This document shows positions 16,172-23,252 of a DNA stretch of 28,407 nt, in pieces. A program made the position numbers and the translations under genes. The notes under the pieces were generated by a model that was not told the DNA's origin, searched no databases, and saw only the letters and a program-made list of their open reading frames with translations. This DNA comes from an uncultured Luteimonas sp. (GTDB taxonomy: Bacteria > Pseudomonadota > Gammaproteobacteria > Xanthomonadales > Xanthomonadaceae): assembly GCA_934541015.1 (NCBI GenBank), contig CAKTDC010000033.1:1-28407 (forward strand), read 5' to 3'. Within the stretch, counting starts at the first letter, position 1. The number at the start of each line of letters is the position of its first letter.

Positions 16172-16666
16172 ATGTCGAAGAAGAAAAGGAAGATCGAAGC
16201 CCGCCTGTCCCCGATCCACGGCAACGGCATCTTCGCCACCGAGGCGATCGCCAGGGGCGAGCGCATCATCCGCTACAAGGGTGCGCTGCGCAGCCACGAC
16301 GAGGTCGACGAGGAGTACGGGGACGAGGAGGAGAACGGACACACGTTCCTGTTCACGCTCAACGACGACTACGTGATCGACGCCAACGTCAAGGGCAACA
16401 TCGCGCGCTGGATCAACCACAGCTGCGATCCCAACTGCGAGTCCGAGGTCGAGGAAGACGCGAAGGACCGCCGCCACAAGGACAAGGTCTTCGTCGTCGC
16501 CCTGCGCGACATCGAACCGGGCGAGGAGCTGACCTACAACTACGGCATCGTGCTCGACGAGCCGCACAACGCCCGCAACAAGAAGCTGTGGGCCTGCAGG
16601 TGCGGTGCGGACAACTGCACGGGGACCATGCTCCAGCCCAAGCGCAAGCGCAAGCGCAAGCGCTGA
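16172..16666 (+). CDS. SET domain protein-lysine methyltransferase
   Basis: The 164-residue protein is almost only a SET domain. It has the entry G-N-G-I-F-A-T-E-A-I-A-R-G-E, the cofactor motif N-H-S-C-D-P-N-C (82-89), the catalytic-tyrosine motif E-L-T-Y-N-Y (119-124) and a post-SET cysteine cluster C-R-C-G-A-D-N-C (142-149). With the Cys of N-H-S-C this cluster could hold a zinc ion. It would transfer methyl from S-adenosylmethionine to a lysine of an unknown protein. The basic start (M-S-K-K-K-R-K) and tail (P-K-R-K-R-K-R-K-R, from repeated AAGCGC) may bind nucleic acid. The ATG at 16172 is chosen because the SET fold starts a few residues later; its ribosome site is weak. The HU-like Lys-rich protein at 18478-18873 is a nearby possible substrate, but that is speculation. 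Confidence 0.9.
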   Translation: MSKKKRKIEARLSPIHGNGIFATEAIARGERIIRYKGALRSHDEVDEEYGDEEENGHTFLFTLNDDYVIDANVKGNIARWINHSCDPNCESEVEEDAKDRRHKDKVFVVALRDIEPGEELTYNYGIVLDEPHNARNKKLWACRCGADNCTGTMLQPKRKRKRKR

Positions 16667-16695
16667 TCGCGCCGGCTTCCTGGTGCGCCGGTCCC

Positions 16696-16721
16696 GCAGC
16701 CGGGATCGGCGATCCGGCTGC
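16696..16721. terminator. Hairpin between convergent genes
   Basis: GCAGCCGG-(G)-ATC and GAT-CCGGCTGC form an 11-bp stem with one bulged base and a GGC loop, 29 bases after the SET stop and facing the convergent gene at 16781-17470. It could serve both strands; no clear T-run is present. Confidence 0.4.
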
Positions 16722-16780
16722 ATCTGTCCCCTGCAGCGGAGAGGCAGGCCTGGCCTGCCGTCGGATCCGGCAACGCGCCC

Positions 16781-17470
16781 TCAGTCGGCGTCCTGCAGCT
16801 GCAGCGATGCGATGCGCCAGGCGTGCTGTGCGGTACCGGCGCCGTCGGCCGTCGAGCGGCGCAGCACGTAGACACCGGCGCGCCTGCGCACGCTGCCGTC
16901 GGCCAGGGTTTCGGCGATTCCGACCGGCACCTGCACCTGCTGCGTGTCGGCGGCCGCCTCGAGCGGACCCGGTGCGCCGATCTGCGCGCGCAACGCCGCG
17001 ACGGGCAGGAACGCCGCGTTGAACTGGTCCAGCGTCTGCCCGCTGGCGTGCCCGTCCCCGGCCCACAGGCCGTACGCACGTGCGAAGTCGCGCGCCTGGA
17101 GTGCGGCGTGATATTCGGCGATCACTGCGACGGCGGCGTCCGCACCGGGCAGGGCGTCGTCCGTGGCGCCGGCATCGCCGTAATCGTCGCCGCCGAGCCC
17201 GGTTTCGGGATTGTCCGCGAGCGCCGGCAGGCCGAAGCTGCCGGCGGGGAAGAGCGGCGGTGGCGGCGGAGGCTCGCCGGCCAGCGGTACGTCGCCGGGG
17301 CCGGGATCGGTGGGCATGCCGGTGACGGCGCCGGCGACGGGATCGGGCTGGGGCAGGGCTTCGACCGCATGGCCGGGGCTGCCCGCCTCTCGGTCGCGGT
17401 CGTGGCCGCAGGCGGCGACCAGCACGAGGAGCAGGGCAGCGATGGTGGTCGTGCACAGGCGAGGCGTCAT
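16781..17470 (-). CDS. Lipoprotein of unknown function
   Basis: The 229-residue protein has a lipoprotein signal (L-L-L-V-L-V-A-A-C-G, lipid Cys C21). It continues with a flexible Pro/Gly/Asp-rich linker including six prolines in a row near residues 68-73. A C-terminal domain (about 110-229) follows: A-E-Y-H-A-A-L-Q-A-R-D-F-A-R-A-Y-G-L-W, then V-Q-V-P-V-G-I-A-E-T-L-A-D-G-S and W-R-I-A-S-L-Q-L, resembling an NTF2-like fold (inference). The neighbour at 17706-18254 has the same plan. The ATG at 17470 is the only start that keeps the signal intact. Confidence 0.75.
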   Translation of the reverse strand: MTPRLCTTTIAALLLVLVAACGHDRDREAGSPGHAVEALPQPDPVAGAVTGMPTDPGPGDVPLAGEPPPPPPLFPAGSFGLPALADNPETGLGGDDYGDAGATDDALPGADAAVAVIAEYHAALQARDFARAYGLWAGDGHASGQTLDQFNAAFLPVAALRAQIGAPGPLEAAADTQQVQVPVGIAETLADGSVRRRAGVYVLRRSTADGAGTAQHAWRIASLQLQDAD

Positions 17471-17705
17471 TGCGGCTCCGTCGGCTCGCGGCATCCCGGC
17501 CGCAGCCGGGACAGAAGCATGCCCGGCAGCATGCAGATGGTTCCGGACGCGGCCGCCTGCCACCGGTTTCGCCGGCGCCGCTGCGCAGTGCGGAAAGTAT
17601 CCTGGAACCGGACTGAACGTCGCCATCGCAGCCCGGGGCCAGGCCCTGCGCAGCGTGGCCGCGCTGCCGCCGGGCCCGGGTGCGACGGCGCCTGCGTTGT
17701 CGGCG

Positions 17706-18254
17706 CTATTCCCGCACCGCTTCCACGGAAGCCGCGACGATCTTCCATTCCTCGCCACCGGCTTCGCGGCGCAGCCGGTACCAGCCGCGGTAGTGGCGTG
17801 CCGTGCCGCCGCCCATGAACACGCGCAGGGCGATGGTGAACTGCACGCTGTTGCCCGCAGGCGCCTGCGCCGGGATCAGCTGCAGGCGCAGCGCGTCCGG
17901 CAGCGCGGGAAGCTGCCGCAGATCGGCTTCGCCGGACCCGGCAGGTGATCCGCCGTCCCAGAACGCATCCGCCTTCGCGAAGTCCGCGGCCGCCAGCGTG
18001 CGGAGGTAGGCCTGCAGCGTGTCGCCCGCGGCGCGCAGCGCATCGCGCTCATCGTCGGACAGCGACGCCGTTTCTCCCGCTCCCGTCACGCCGCCGGGAG
18101 CGGGGACGGCAGGGCCGGCGTGCGCGGTGTCAACGGCGCTGGCGCCGCGATCGCCGCCCTGCGACTGCACGCGACAGGCGTGCACGCCCAACGCGACGGT
18201 CGCCAGGAGCAGCAGCAGGACGAACCAGCGGATGGCGCGTGGATCGGCGGGCAT
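17706..18254 (-). CDS. Exported protein of unknown function, relative of the adjacent lipoprotein
   Basis: The 182-residue protein has an N-terminal hydrophobic segment (W-F-V-L-L-L-L-L-A-T-V-A-L-G-V-H-A-C). It is either an anchor or an imperfect lipoprotein signal, because the His before A-C is unusual. After a Gly/Ala linker its C-terminal part (about 70-182) has L-A-A-A-D-F-A-K-A-D-A-F-W, V-Q-F-T-I-A-L-R-V-F and Y-R-L-R-R-E-A-G-G-E-E-W-K-I-V. These parallel the same elements in the gene at 16781-17470. The two look like a diverged tandem pair, 235 bases apart; that gap shows nothing else. Confidence 0.7.
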   Translation of the reverse strand: MPADPRAIRWFVLLLLLATVALGVHACRVQSQGGDRGASAVDTAHAGPAVPAPGGVTGAGETASLSDDERDALRAAGDTLQAYLRTLAAADFAKADAFWDGGSPAGSGEADLRQLPALPDALRLQLIPAQAPAGNSVQFTIALRVFMGGGTARHYRGWYRLRREAGGEEWKIVAASVEAVRE

Positions 18255-18425
18255 CAGGGAGAGGGGTTGCGCGGCGCCTGCCTGCGCCTGTGTCCGGGCA
18301 CGCCGCCAATGGCGCGGCCGTGGCGGCCGGCAAGGATGGCCGACTGCAGCAGCTGGCCGGCGAAGTCATGGAAGCCCATTCGACGACCTGTTTGCGAGGC
18401 AGACCCCGATCACGTGCCCGAAACG

Positions 18426-18452
18426 ACTCGGGACGGCATTGCCGTCCCGAGT
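18426..18452 (-). terminator. Terminator hairpin after the HU gene
   Basis: A perfect 13-base inverted repeat (ACTCGGGACGGCA and its complement) around a single base forms a strong stem, 25 bases after the HU stop. On the minus strand only a short CGTTTCG follows, so the T-run is poor, but stem and position support a terminator. Confidence 0.65.
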
Positions 18453-18477
18453 GCTGTACTGCGCTGGCGCGAGGCGA

Positions 18478-18873
18478 TCAGGCCGCGGCGTCCTTGAGCT
18501 TCTTCAGCGGGCGCACCTTGACCTTCACCGAGGCGGGCTTGGCGGCGAACCACTGCTCTTCCTTGGTGAACGGGTTGATGCCCTTGCGCTTGGGCTTGGC
18601 CGGCACGCTCACCGCGGAGAACTTGGCCACGCCGGGCAGGGTGAAGCTGCCGGCGCCCTTCTTGTTGAGCGAGCCGTGGATCGCGCCTTCGAGCGCGCCG
18701 AGCACCGCGCGCACGTCCTTGGCGGCGACGCTGGTGGATTCGGCGATGTGGGCGACCAGGCCCGACTTGGTCAGCGCTTCCTTGATCGCCTTGGGTGCTG
18801 CCGGCTTCGCGGCCTTCTTCGGAGCGGCCTTCTTCGGGGCGGCCTTCTTGGTTGTCGCCTTGGTCTTTGCCAT
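18478..18873 (-). CDS. HU family DNA-binding protein with Lys/Ala/Pro-rich tail
   Basis: The 131-residue protein has a basic tail (about 1-28, repeated K-K-A-A-P) ahead of an HU fold. The fold shows L-T-K-S-G-L-V-A-H-I-A-E-S-T, A-L-E-G-A-I-H-G-S-L, F-T-L-P-G-V-A-K-F, and the DNA-inserting arm K-G-I-N-P-F-T-K-E-E with P101. It bends and compacts DNA. The tail resembles histone H1 and is common in Xanthomonas-like HU proteins. A promoter and a tandem 13-bp repeat lie in its leader, and a strong hairpin follows the gene. Confidence 0.92.
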   Translation of the reverse strand: MAKTKATTKKAAPKKAAPKKAAKPAAPKAIKEALTKSGLVAHIAESTSVAAKDVRAVLGALEGAIHGSLNKKGAGSFTLPGVAKFSAVSVPAKPKRKGINPFTKEEQWFAAKPASVKVKVRPLKKLKDAAA

Positions 18874-18896
18874 GGGTTTTGGGTTCCCTCGTCAGT

Positions 18897-18922
18897 GTCT
18901 TGGTATGTGGTCTTGGTATGTG
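18897..18922 (-). repeat. Tandem 13-bp direct repeat in the HU leader
   Basis: GTCTTGGTATGTG occurs twice without a gap (18897-18909 and 18910-18922 on the plus strand). It lies in the untranslated leader, 24-49 bases before the HU ATG and downstream of the predicted promoter. Its role is unknown. Confidence 0.8.
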
Positions 18923-18953
18923 AGATGTTCCGGCCGAACAAGCCGGCAGGCGA

Positions 18954-18982
18954 AATGTAGGGCATCCGCAACCCGGCGCCAA
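18954..18982 (-). promoter_or_regulatory. Predicted promoter of the HU gene
   Basis: On the minus strand TTGGCG (18982-18977) and TACATT (18959-18954) are spaced by 17 bases, four of six matches in each box. This would give a leader of about 75 bases containing the tandem repeat. Confidence 0.45.
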
Positions 18983-18989
18983 TAGGAAA

Positions 18990-19010
18990 ACGCAAAAAAA
19001 TAGTGTTTTT
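18990..19010 (-). terminator. A/T-rich possible terminator after the DUF2784 gene
   Basis: Directly after the TGA (19012-19010) the minus strand reads AAAAACACTATTTTTTTGCG. A5 can pair with the T-run around a CACTA loop, and CGC/GCG can close the base around the stop codon. It would end the EF-G-like/DUF2784 transcript just before the HU promoter. Confidence 0.4.
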
Positions 19011-19453
19011 CAGCGCCCTGGCGCGCGTCGGGATCCGCTGGCGGGCGTCGGCCGGCGCGGCTGCCATCGCCACCAGCACAGCGCGACCAGCCCGGCCAGC
19101 AGGGTGTAGGCGGCGACGAAGGTCCACCACGGTGCCTCGAAGAAGATCAGCCGCGACAGCCAGTACTGGATGAAGGATTCGCCGTAAGTGGCCTGTCCGG
19201 CACGCATTCGCAGCGACTGTTCCCAGATCGTCAGCGGACACAGCCGGCCGCCCCACGCCTGCAGCGCGATGAACAGCATCAGCAGCAGGTGGGCCAGCCG
19301 GAAGCGGAAGCCGCGTACGCGGCGCCACTGCAGCGGCCCGCCGGCCAGGATCGCCAGCGTTCCCAGCACCACGAAGGCGACCACGGCCACGTGCAGCACG
19401 AGGATCGCGTCGGCGAGCACTGCCGCCGCCGCGGGCGGAACCGCGCCTGGCAC
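19010..19453 (-). CDS. DUF2784 family membrane protein
   Basis: The 147-residue protein has about four membrane segments: A-D-A-I-L-V-L-H-V-A-V-V-A-F-V-V-L-G, a helix around L-L-L-M-L-F-I-A-L-Q-A-W, a re-entrant part near L-I-F-F-E-A-P-W-W, and a last helix with L-L-A-G-L-V-A-L-C-W-W. The family motif C-P-L-T-I-W-E-x-x-L-R is present. The function is unknown. The start is not certain: GTG at 19453 follows a GAGG stretch just behind the EF-G-like stop (19462), while GTG at 19420 begins closer to the first helix. The gene is coupled to the EF-G-like gene. Confidence 0.75.
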   Translation of the reverse strand: MPGAVPPAAAAVLADAILVLHVAVVAFVVLGTLAILAGGPLQWRRVRGFRFRLAHLLLMLFIALQAWGGRLCPLTIWEQSLRMRAGQATYGESFIQYWLSRLIFFEAPWWTFVAAYTLLAGLVALCWWRWQPRRPTPASGSRRAPGR

Positions 19454-19461
19454 CGCGGGCC

Positions 19462-21525
19462 TCAGTCCTCTTCGTGCCGCGGCCGCCAGCCCTCGACCAG
19501 CTTCTGCTGCACCTGCGGCGGCACCGGATCGTAGTGGCTGAAGTCCATCGCGTAGCGCCCGCGCCCGGCGGTGACCGACTTGAGCTCGGCGGCATAGCCC
19601 TCCAGCTCGGACAGCGGCACCTGCGCCCTGATCACGATCGCGCCGCCGCCGGCGGCATCGGTGCCGTTGATCCGCGCGCGCTTGCCGGCCAGGCCGCCGC
19701 TGATGTCGCCCATGCCGGCTTCGGGCGCGTGCACCTCCAGATCGACGATCGGCTCGAGCACCTGCGGCCGCGCCTTGCCGATCGCGTCGAGGAAGGCCTT
19801 CTTGCCGGCGGCGACGAAGGCGACCTCCTTGCTGTCGACCGGATGGTGCTTGCCGTCGTAGACCGTCACCCGCACGTCCTGGATCGGATAGCCCGCGATC
19901 GCCCCGGACCTGAGCACCTGGCGCACGCCCTTTTCCACGGCCGGCAGGAACTGTCCGGGAATCACCCCGCCCTTGACCTCGTCGACGAACTCGAAGCCGC
20001 CGCCGCGCGGCAGCGGCTCGACCCGCAGGAACACCTCGCCGAACTGGCCCGCGCCGCCGGTCTGCTTCTTGTGCCGGTGGTGGCCCTCGGCCCTGGCGCC
20101 GATGGTCTCGCGGTAGGCGATGCGCGGCGGCCGGGTGGTCACCTCCACGCCGAAGCGGTCCTTGAGCCGGTCGAGGTTGATCCGCAGGTGCAGGTCGGAC
20201 AGGCCGCGGATCACGGTCTCGTTGGTTTCCTCCTCGTGCTCGACGTGGAAGCACGGGTCTTCCTCGGCGAGCTTGTGCAGCGCATTGGCCAGCTTCTGCT
20301 CCTGGCCCTTGCTGCCGGCCTCGATGGCCAGGCCGAACATCGGCCGCGGGAAATCGATCGGCGCCAGGTGGATGTGGTCCTGGTCGTGGCTGTCGTGCAG
20401 CACCGCGTCGAAGTGCAGCTCGTCGACCTTGGCCACCGCCGCGATGTCGCCGGGGATGGCGCGCTCGATCTCGACGTGGTCCTTGCCTCTGAGCTTGAAC
20501 AGGTGGCCGACCTTGAACGGCTTGCGGCCGTGGTCGACGAACAGCTGCGAGTCCTTGCCGATCGTGCCCTGGAACACGCGGAACACGCCGAGCTTGCCGA
20601 CGAAGGGGTCGTTGACGATGCGGAAGACGTCGGCAAGCACGTGCGCGTCCGGATCCGGGGTGGTGGCGATGGGCCGGGCCTCGGCGCCGGTGCCCTTCAC
20701 GAACGGCGGTGGATTGGCTTCCCCCGGATGCGGGAACAGGCGCCCGGCGACGTCGAGCAGCTCGCGCACGCCGACGCCGGTCCGGGCGGAGACGAAACAT
20801 ACCGGGACCAGGTGCCCCTCGCGCAGGCACTGCGCGAAGGCATCGTGCAGTTCCCTGCCCGACAGGCCGTCCTCGCCCAGGTCGAGGTAGCGGTCCATGA
20901 CCGTCTCGTTGACCTCGACCACCTGGTCGATGATCTGCTGGTGCCAGTCGGACACGGGGCCGAGGTCGCTGTCCCCGCCGGACTGGCCGAAGCAGTCGAC
21001 GACCCGCGTCGCGCCGTCGGCCGGCAGGTTGAGCGGCAGCACCTCGGGGCCGAACACCTCGCGCAACTCCGCCAGCAGGCGCGCCGGATCGGCGCCCTCG
21101 GCGTCGATGCGGTTGACCACGATCACGCGGCACAGGTCGCGCTGCTTCGCGCGCTCCATCATCCGCCGCGTGCCGTACTCCACCCCGGCCGCGGCATCGA
21201 CCACGATCGCCGCGGTCTCCACCGCGTCCAGCGCCGACAGCGCCGGTCCGCGGAAGTCGGGATAGCCGGGCAGGTCGATCAGATTGACGTGGATCCGCTC
21301 CCCCGGGGCGGCGCCGTGGTCGATGCTGGCGATCGCCGCGTCGATGGAATGGCCGCGCTGCTTCTCGATCGGATCGAAATCGGACACGGTGTTGCCGCGT
21401 TCGATGGTGCCTGCCGTCTGGACGGCGCCGCCGGCATGCAGCAGGGCTTCGAAGAGCGTTGTTTTGCCGGCGCCGGGGTGGCCCGCGAGCGCGATGTTGC
21501 GGATCTGCTGTGTGCTGTACGGCAT
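19462..21525 (-). CDS. EF-G-like GTPase (EF-G-2/FusA2 type)
   Basis: The 687-residue protein has the full EF-G domain order: GTPase (about 5-270), domain II, III, IV (with G-G-A-G-Q-F-G-E-V) and V. G1 is G-H-P-G-A-G-K-T (15-22), switch I carries K-Q-R-G-H-S-I, G3 is D-L-P-G-Y-P-D-F (84-91) and G4 is N-R-I-D (138-141). In true EF-G the G3 motif is D-T-P-G-H-V-D-F; its catalytic His is Tyr (Y88) here. This fits the second EF-G-like group whose role in the cell is not settled, not the housekeeping translocase. The ATG at 21525 has AGGGAG upstream; the longer open frame to 21906 crosses the divergent osmC gene and is rejected. Confidence 0.9.
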   Translation of the reverse strand: MPYSTQQIRNIALAGHPGAGKTTLFEALLHAGGAVQTAGTIERGNTVSDFDPIEKQRGHSIDAAIASIDHGAAPGERIHVNLIDLPGYPDFRGPALSALDAVETAAIVVDAAAGVEYGTRRMMERAKQRDLCRVIVVNRIDAEGADPARLLAELREVFGPEVLPLNLPADGATRVVDCFGQSGGDSDLGPVSDWHQQIIDQVVEVNETVMDRYLDLGEDGLSGRELHDAFAQCLREGHLVPVCFVSARTGVGVRELLDVAGRLFPHPGEANPPPFVKGTGAEARPIATTPDPDAHVLADVFRIVNDPFVGKLGVFRVFQGTIGKDSQLFVDHGRKPFKVGHLFKLRGKDHVEIERAIPGDIAAVAKVDELHFDAVLHDSHDQDHIHLAPIDFPRPMFGLAIEAGSKGQEQKLANALHKLAEEDPCFHVEHEEETNETVIRGLSDLHLRINLDRLKDRFGVEVTTRPPRIAYRETIGARAEGHHRHKKQTGGAGQFGEVFLRVEPLPRGGGFEFVDEVKGGVIPGQFLPAVEKGVRQVLRSGAIAGYPIQDVRVTVYDGKHHPVDSKEVAFVAAGKKAFLDAIGKARPQVLEPIVDLEVHAPEAGMGDISGGLAGKRARINGTDAAGGGAIVIRAQVPLSELEGYAAELKSVTAGRGRYAMDFSHYDPVPPQVQQKLVEGWRPRHEED

Positions 21526-21808
21526 GAGCCCGGTCTCCCTTGGTCGAGACGGCGCCCCGCGGGGCGGCCGCTGGTCTGGCAAGGTCCGGCCGTGCGTGCC
21601 CGGACCTCGCTGCGGAGGATCCGCATACCGTCCGGGAGGGAACGCAGCCGTGCGAGCATCCGCTCGACAGGCGGTCATGGCGGGGGGCCACATTAACGCG
21701 TCCGGCCGGGCGGGGCGCGTTGCGTCGCAACATCCCCGCGCCGGCCGCGTACGCAAACCTAACGCCGGCACCGGTACGCTGGCGCTTTCACCGGAAGGAG
21801 CGAAAACG

Positions 21809-22243
21809 ATGGGCATCTCCCGCAAGGCAAGCGCGCACTGGGAAGGCGATCTCAAGACCGGAACCGGCACCCTGCACACGCCGCAGAGCGGCCTGCTCGA
21901 CGGCACCCGCTACGGCTTCAACAGCCGCTTCGGCGGCGAGAAGGGCACCAACCCCGAGGAGCTGATCGCCGCCGCCCACGCCGGCTGCTTCACCATGGCG
22001 CTCTCGGCCAAGCTCACCGAGGCCGGGCATCCGCCCGAGGCGCTCGACGGCGGCGCCGAGATCGACCTGTCGATGGACGGCGGCCCGGCGCTCAGCGCGA
22101 TCCGGCTGACCATGAAGGCGAAGGTGCCGGGCCTGGACGAAGCGAAGTTCCGCGCCATCGCCGAGGACGCCAAGCAGAACTGTCCGGTGTCCAGGGCGCT
22201 GGCGTCGGTGCCGATCACGCTGGAGGCGGAACTGGTTGGCTGA
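21809..22243 (+). CDS. osmC: OsmC peroxiredoxin
   Basis: The 144-residue protein aligns closely with E. coli OsmC along its length: A-H-W-E-G-D-L-K, Y-G-F-N-S-R-F-G-G-E-K-G-T-N-P-E-E-L-I-A-A-A-H-A-G-C and N-C-P-V-S-R-A-L. C60 and C125 are the two thiols that reduce organic hydroperoxides. It is cytoplasmic. The ATG at 21809 follows a strong GGAAGGAG site. The 283-bp region upstream, divergent from the EF-G-like gene, shows no assured promoter apart from a small TTGCGTCGCAA dyad near 21719-21729. Confidence 0.95.
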   Translation: MGISRKASAHWEGDLKTGTGTLHTPQSGLLDGTRYGFNSRFGGEKGTNPEELIAAAHAGCFTMALSAKLTEAGHPPEALDGGAEIDLSMDGGPALSAIRLTMKAKVPGLDEAKFRAIAEDAKQNCPVSRALASVPITLEAELVG

Positions 22244-22976
22244 GCCCTTCCGCTCGGCGCTGCTGCTGCACGGCGCCGGTGGCGGCGGCTGGGAATGGAA
22301 CGTAGGGCATGGCGTGTTCGACGCGGCGGGACTGCTGGTCCGCTCGCCCGACCTCCAGCCGGCGACGGGCGGGCTGGCGTCGACCTCCTTCGCCGACTAT
22401 CTGCAGCAGGCGCGGGCGTCCGCGGCCGGATTGCCGCGCCCGCGGGCGGTGATCGGCGCCAGCCTGGGGGGGCTGCTGGCGATCGCCTGTGCCGACCTCG
22501 CCGATGCGCTGGTGCTGGTCAACCCGCTGCCGCCGTCGCCCTGGCACGCGCGGATGCCCGGGCGCGCGTGGCCGGACATCGTGCCGTGGCGAAGCCAGGC
22601 GCGCCTGGCCGGCAGCGTCCGCGCGCTGCCCGATGCCGACCCTGCCAGTGCGCTGTATGCCTTCCGCCGGTGGCGCGACGAAAGCGGGCGTGTGCTTGGC
22701 GAAGCGGCGCGCGGCATCGCGCTGCCGCCACCGCAGTGCCCGGTGCTGTGCCTGGCCTCGCAGGAGGACGAGGACGTTCCCTCGCGGATCACGCGCGCGA
22801 TGGCGGCCGCCTGGGAGGCCGACGTCATGCAGCTGCCTTCGACCAGCCACGCCGGCCCGCTGCTGGGGCGCGGCGCGGCGGACGCAGCGGCGCTGGCGCT
22901 GGCCTGGCTGTCGGCGTGGGGCGCCGCGTCCGGGCGGACAGCCGGGCAGGCCGGGCCTGCCGGATCGGCTCGATAG
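22236..22976 (+). CDS. Alpha/beta hydrolase of unknown substrate
   Basis: The 246-residue protein has an alpha/beta-hydrolase fold: L-L-L-H-G-A-G-G-G-G-W-E for the oxyanion hole, nucleophile elbow I-G-A-S-L-G-G with S76, an acidic residue in E-D-E-D-V-P (178-180) and H205 in T-S-H-A-G-P. The start is TTG at 22236, overlapping the end of osmC by 8 bases; GGAGG 9 bases upstream inside osmC supports it, and no ATG or GTG fits. The gene is therefore coupled to osmC. The Ala/Gly-rich C-terminal tail is probably disordered. Confidence 0.8.
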   Translation: MAEPFRSALLLHGAGGGGWEWNVGHGVFDAAGLLVRSPDLQPATGGLASTSFADYLQQARASAAGLPRPRAVIGASLGGLLAIACADLADALVLVNPLPPSPWHARMPGRAWPDIVPWRSQARLAGSVRALPDADPASALYAFRRWRDESGRVLGEAARGIALPPPQCPVLCLASQEDEDVPSRITRAMAAAWEADVMQLPSTSHAGPLLGRGAADAAALALAWLSAWGAASGRTAGQAGPAGSAR

Positions 22977-22987
22977 CGGCGTTTGCC

Positions 22988-23150
22988 CGTCGTACCGGCG
23001 TACGCAGGAATCCGTTTCCGGGGTCTTGCGTGCAGCTGCGGCGGATGTTCCCAGGACCCTGGCAGGGCCTGTGCCTTGCTGTGCCGGCCGTCGCGTGGAG
23101 CGACGCCCACGCGCGCACGTCCGGATGGCGTCCGGCGTACGCCGGTGACG
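22988..23150. repeat. Diverged inverted repeat pair, REP-like
   Basis: 22988-23013 (CGTCGTACCGGCGTACGC then AGGAATCC) and 23123-23150 (GGATGGCGTCCGGCGTACG then CCGGTGACG) are imperfect inverted copies with a CGGCGTACGC core. They look like an older relative of the GGATGACG hairpins at 3829-3961 and 10038-10064. The 276-bp gap holding them has no gene. Confidence 0.5.
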
Positions 23151-23252
23151 TCCGCAAGCGCTGCTGGTGGGGATGCTCCGCAGCGCCCCGGCCGCAGGCC
23201 CGCTCGCGACCGCCGTAGTAGCATCGGGCCACCACGCCACCGGAACCAGGCC

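Noticed and set aside
19474..21696. 740-codon plus-strand open frame opposite the EF-G-like gene
   Set aside because: Antisense shadow without recognisable domains.
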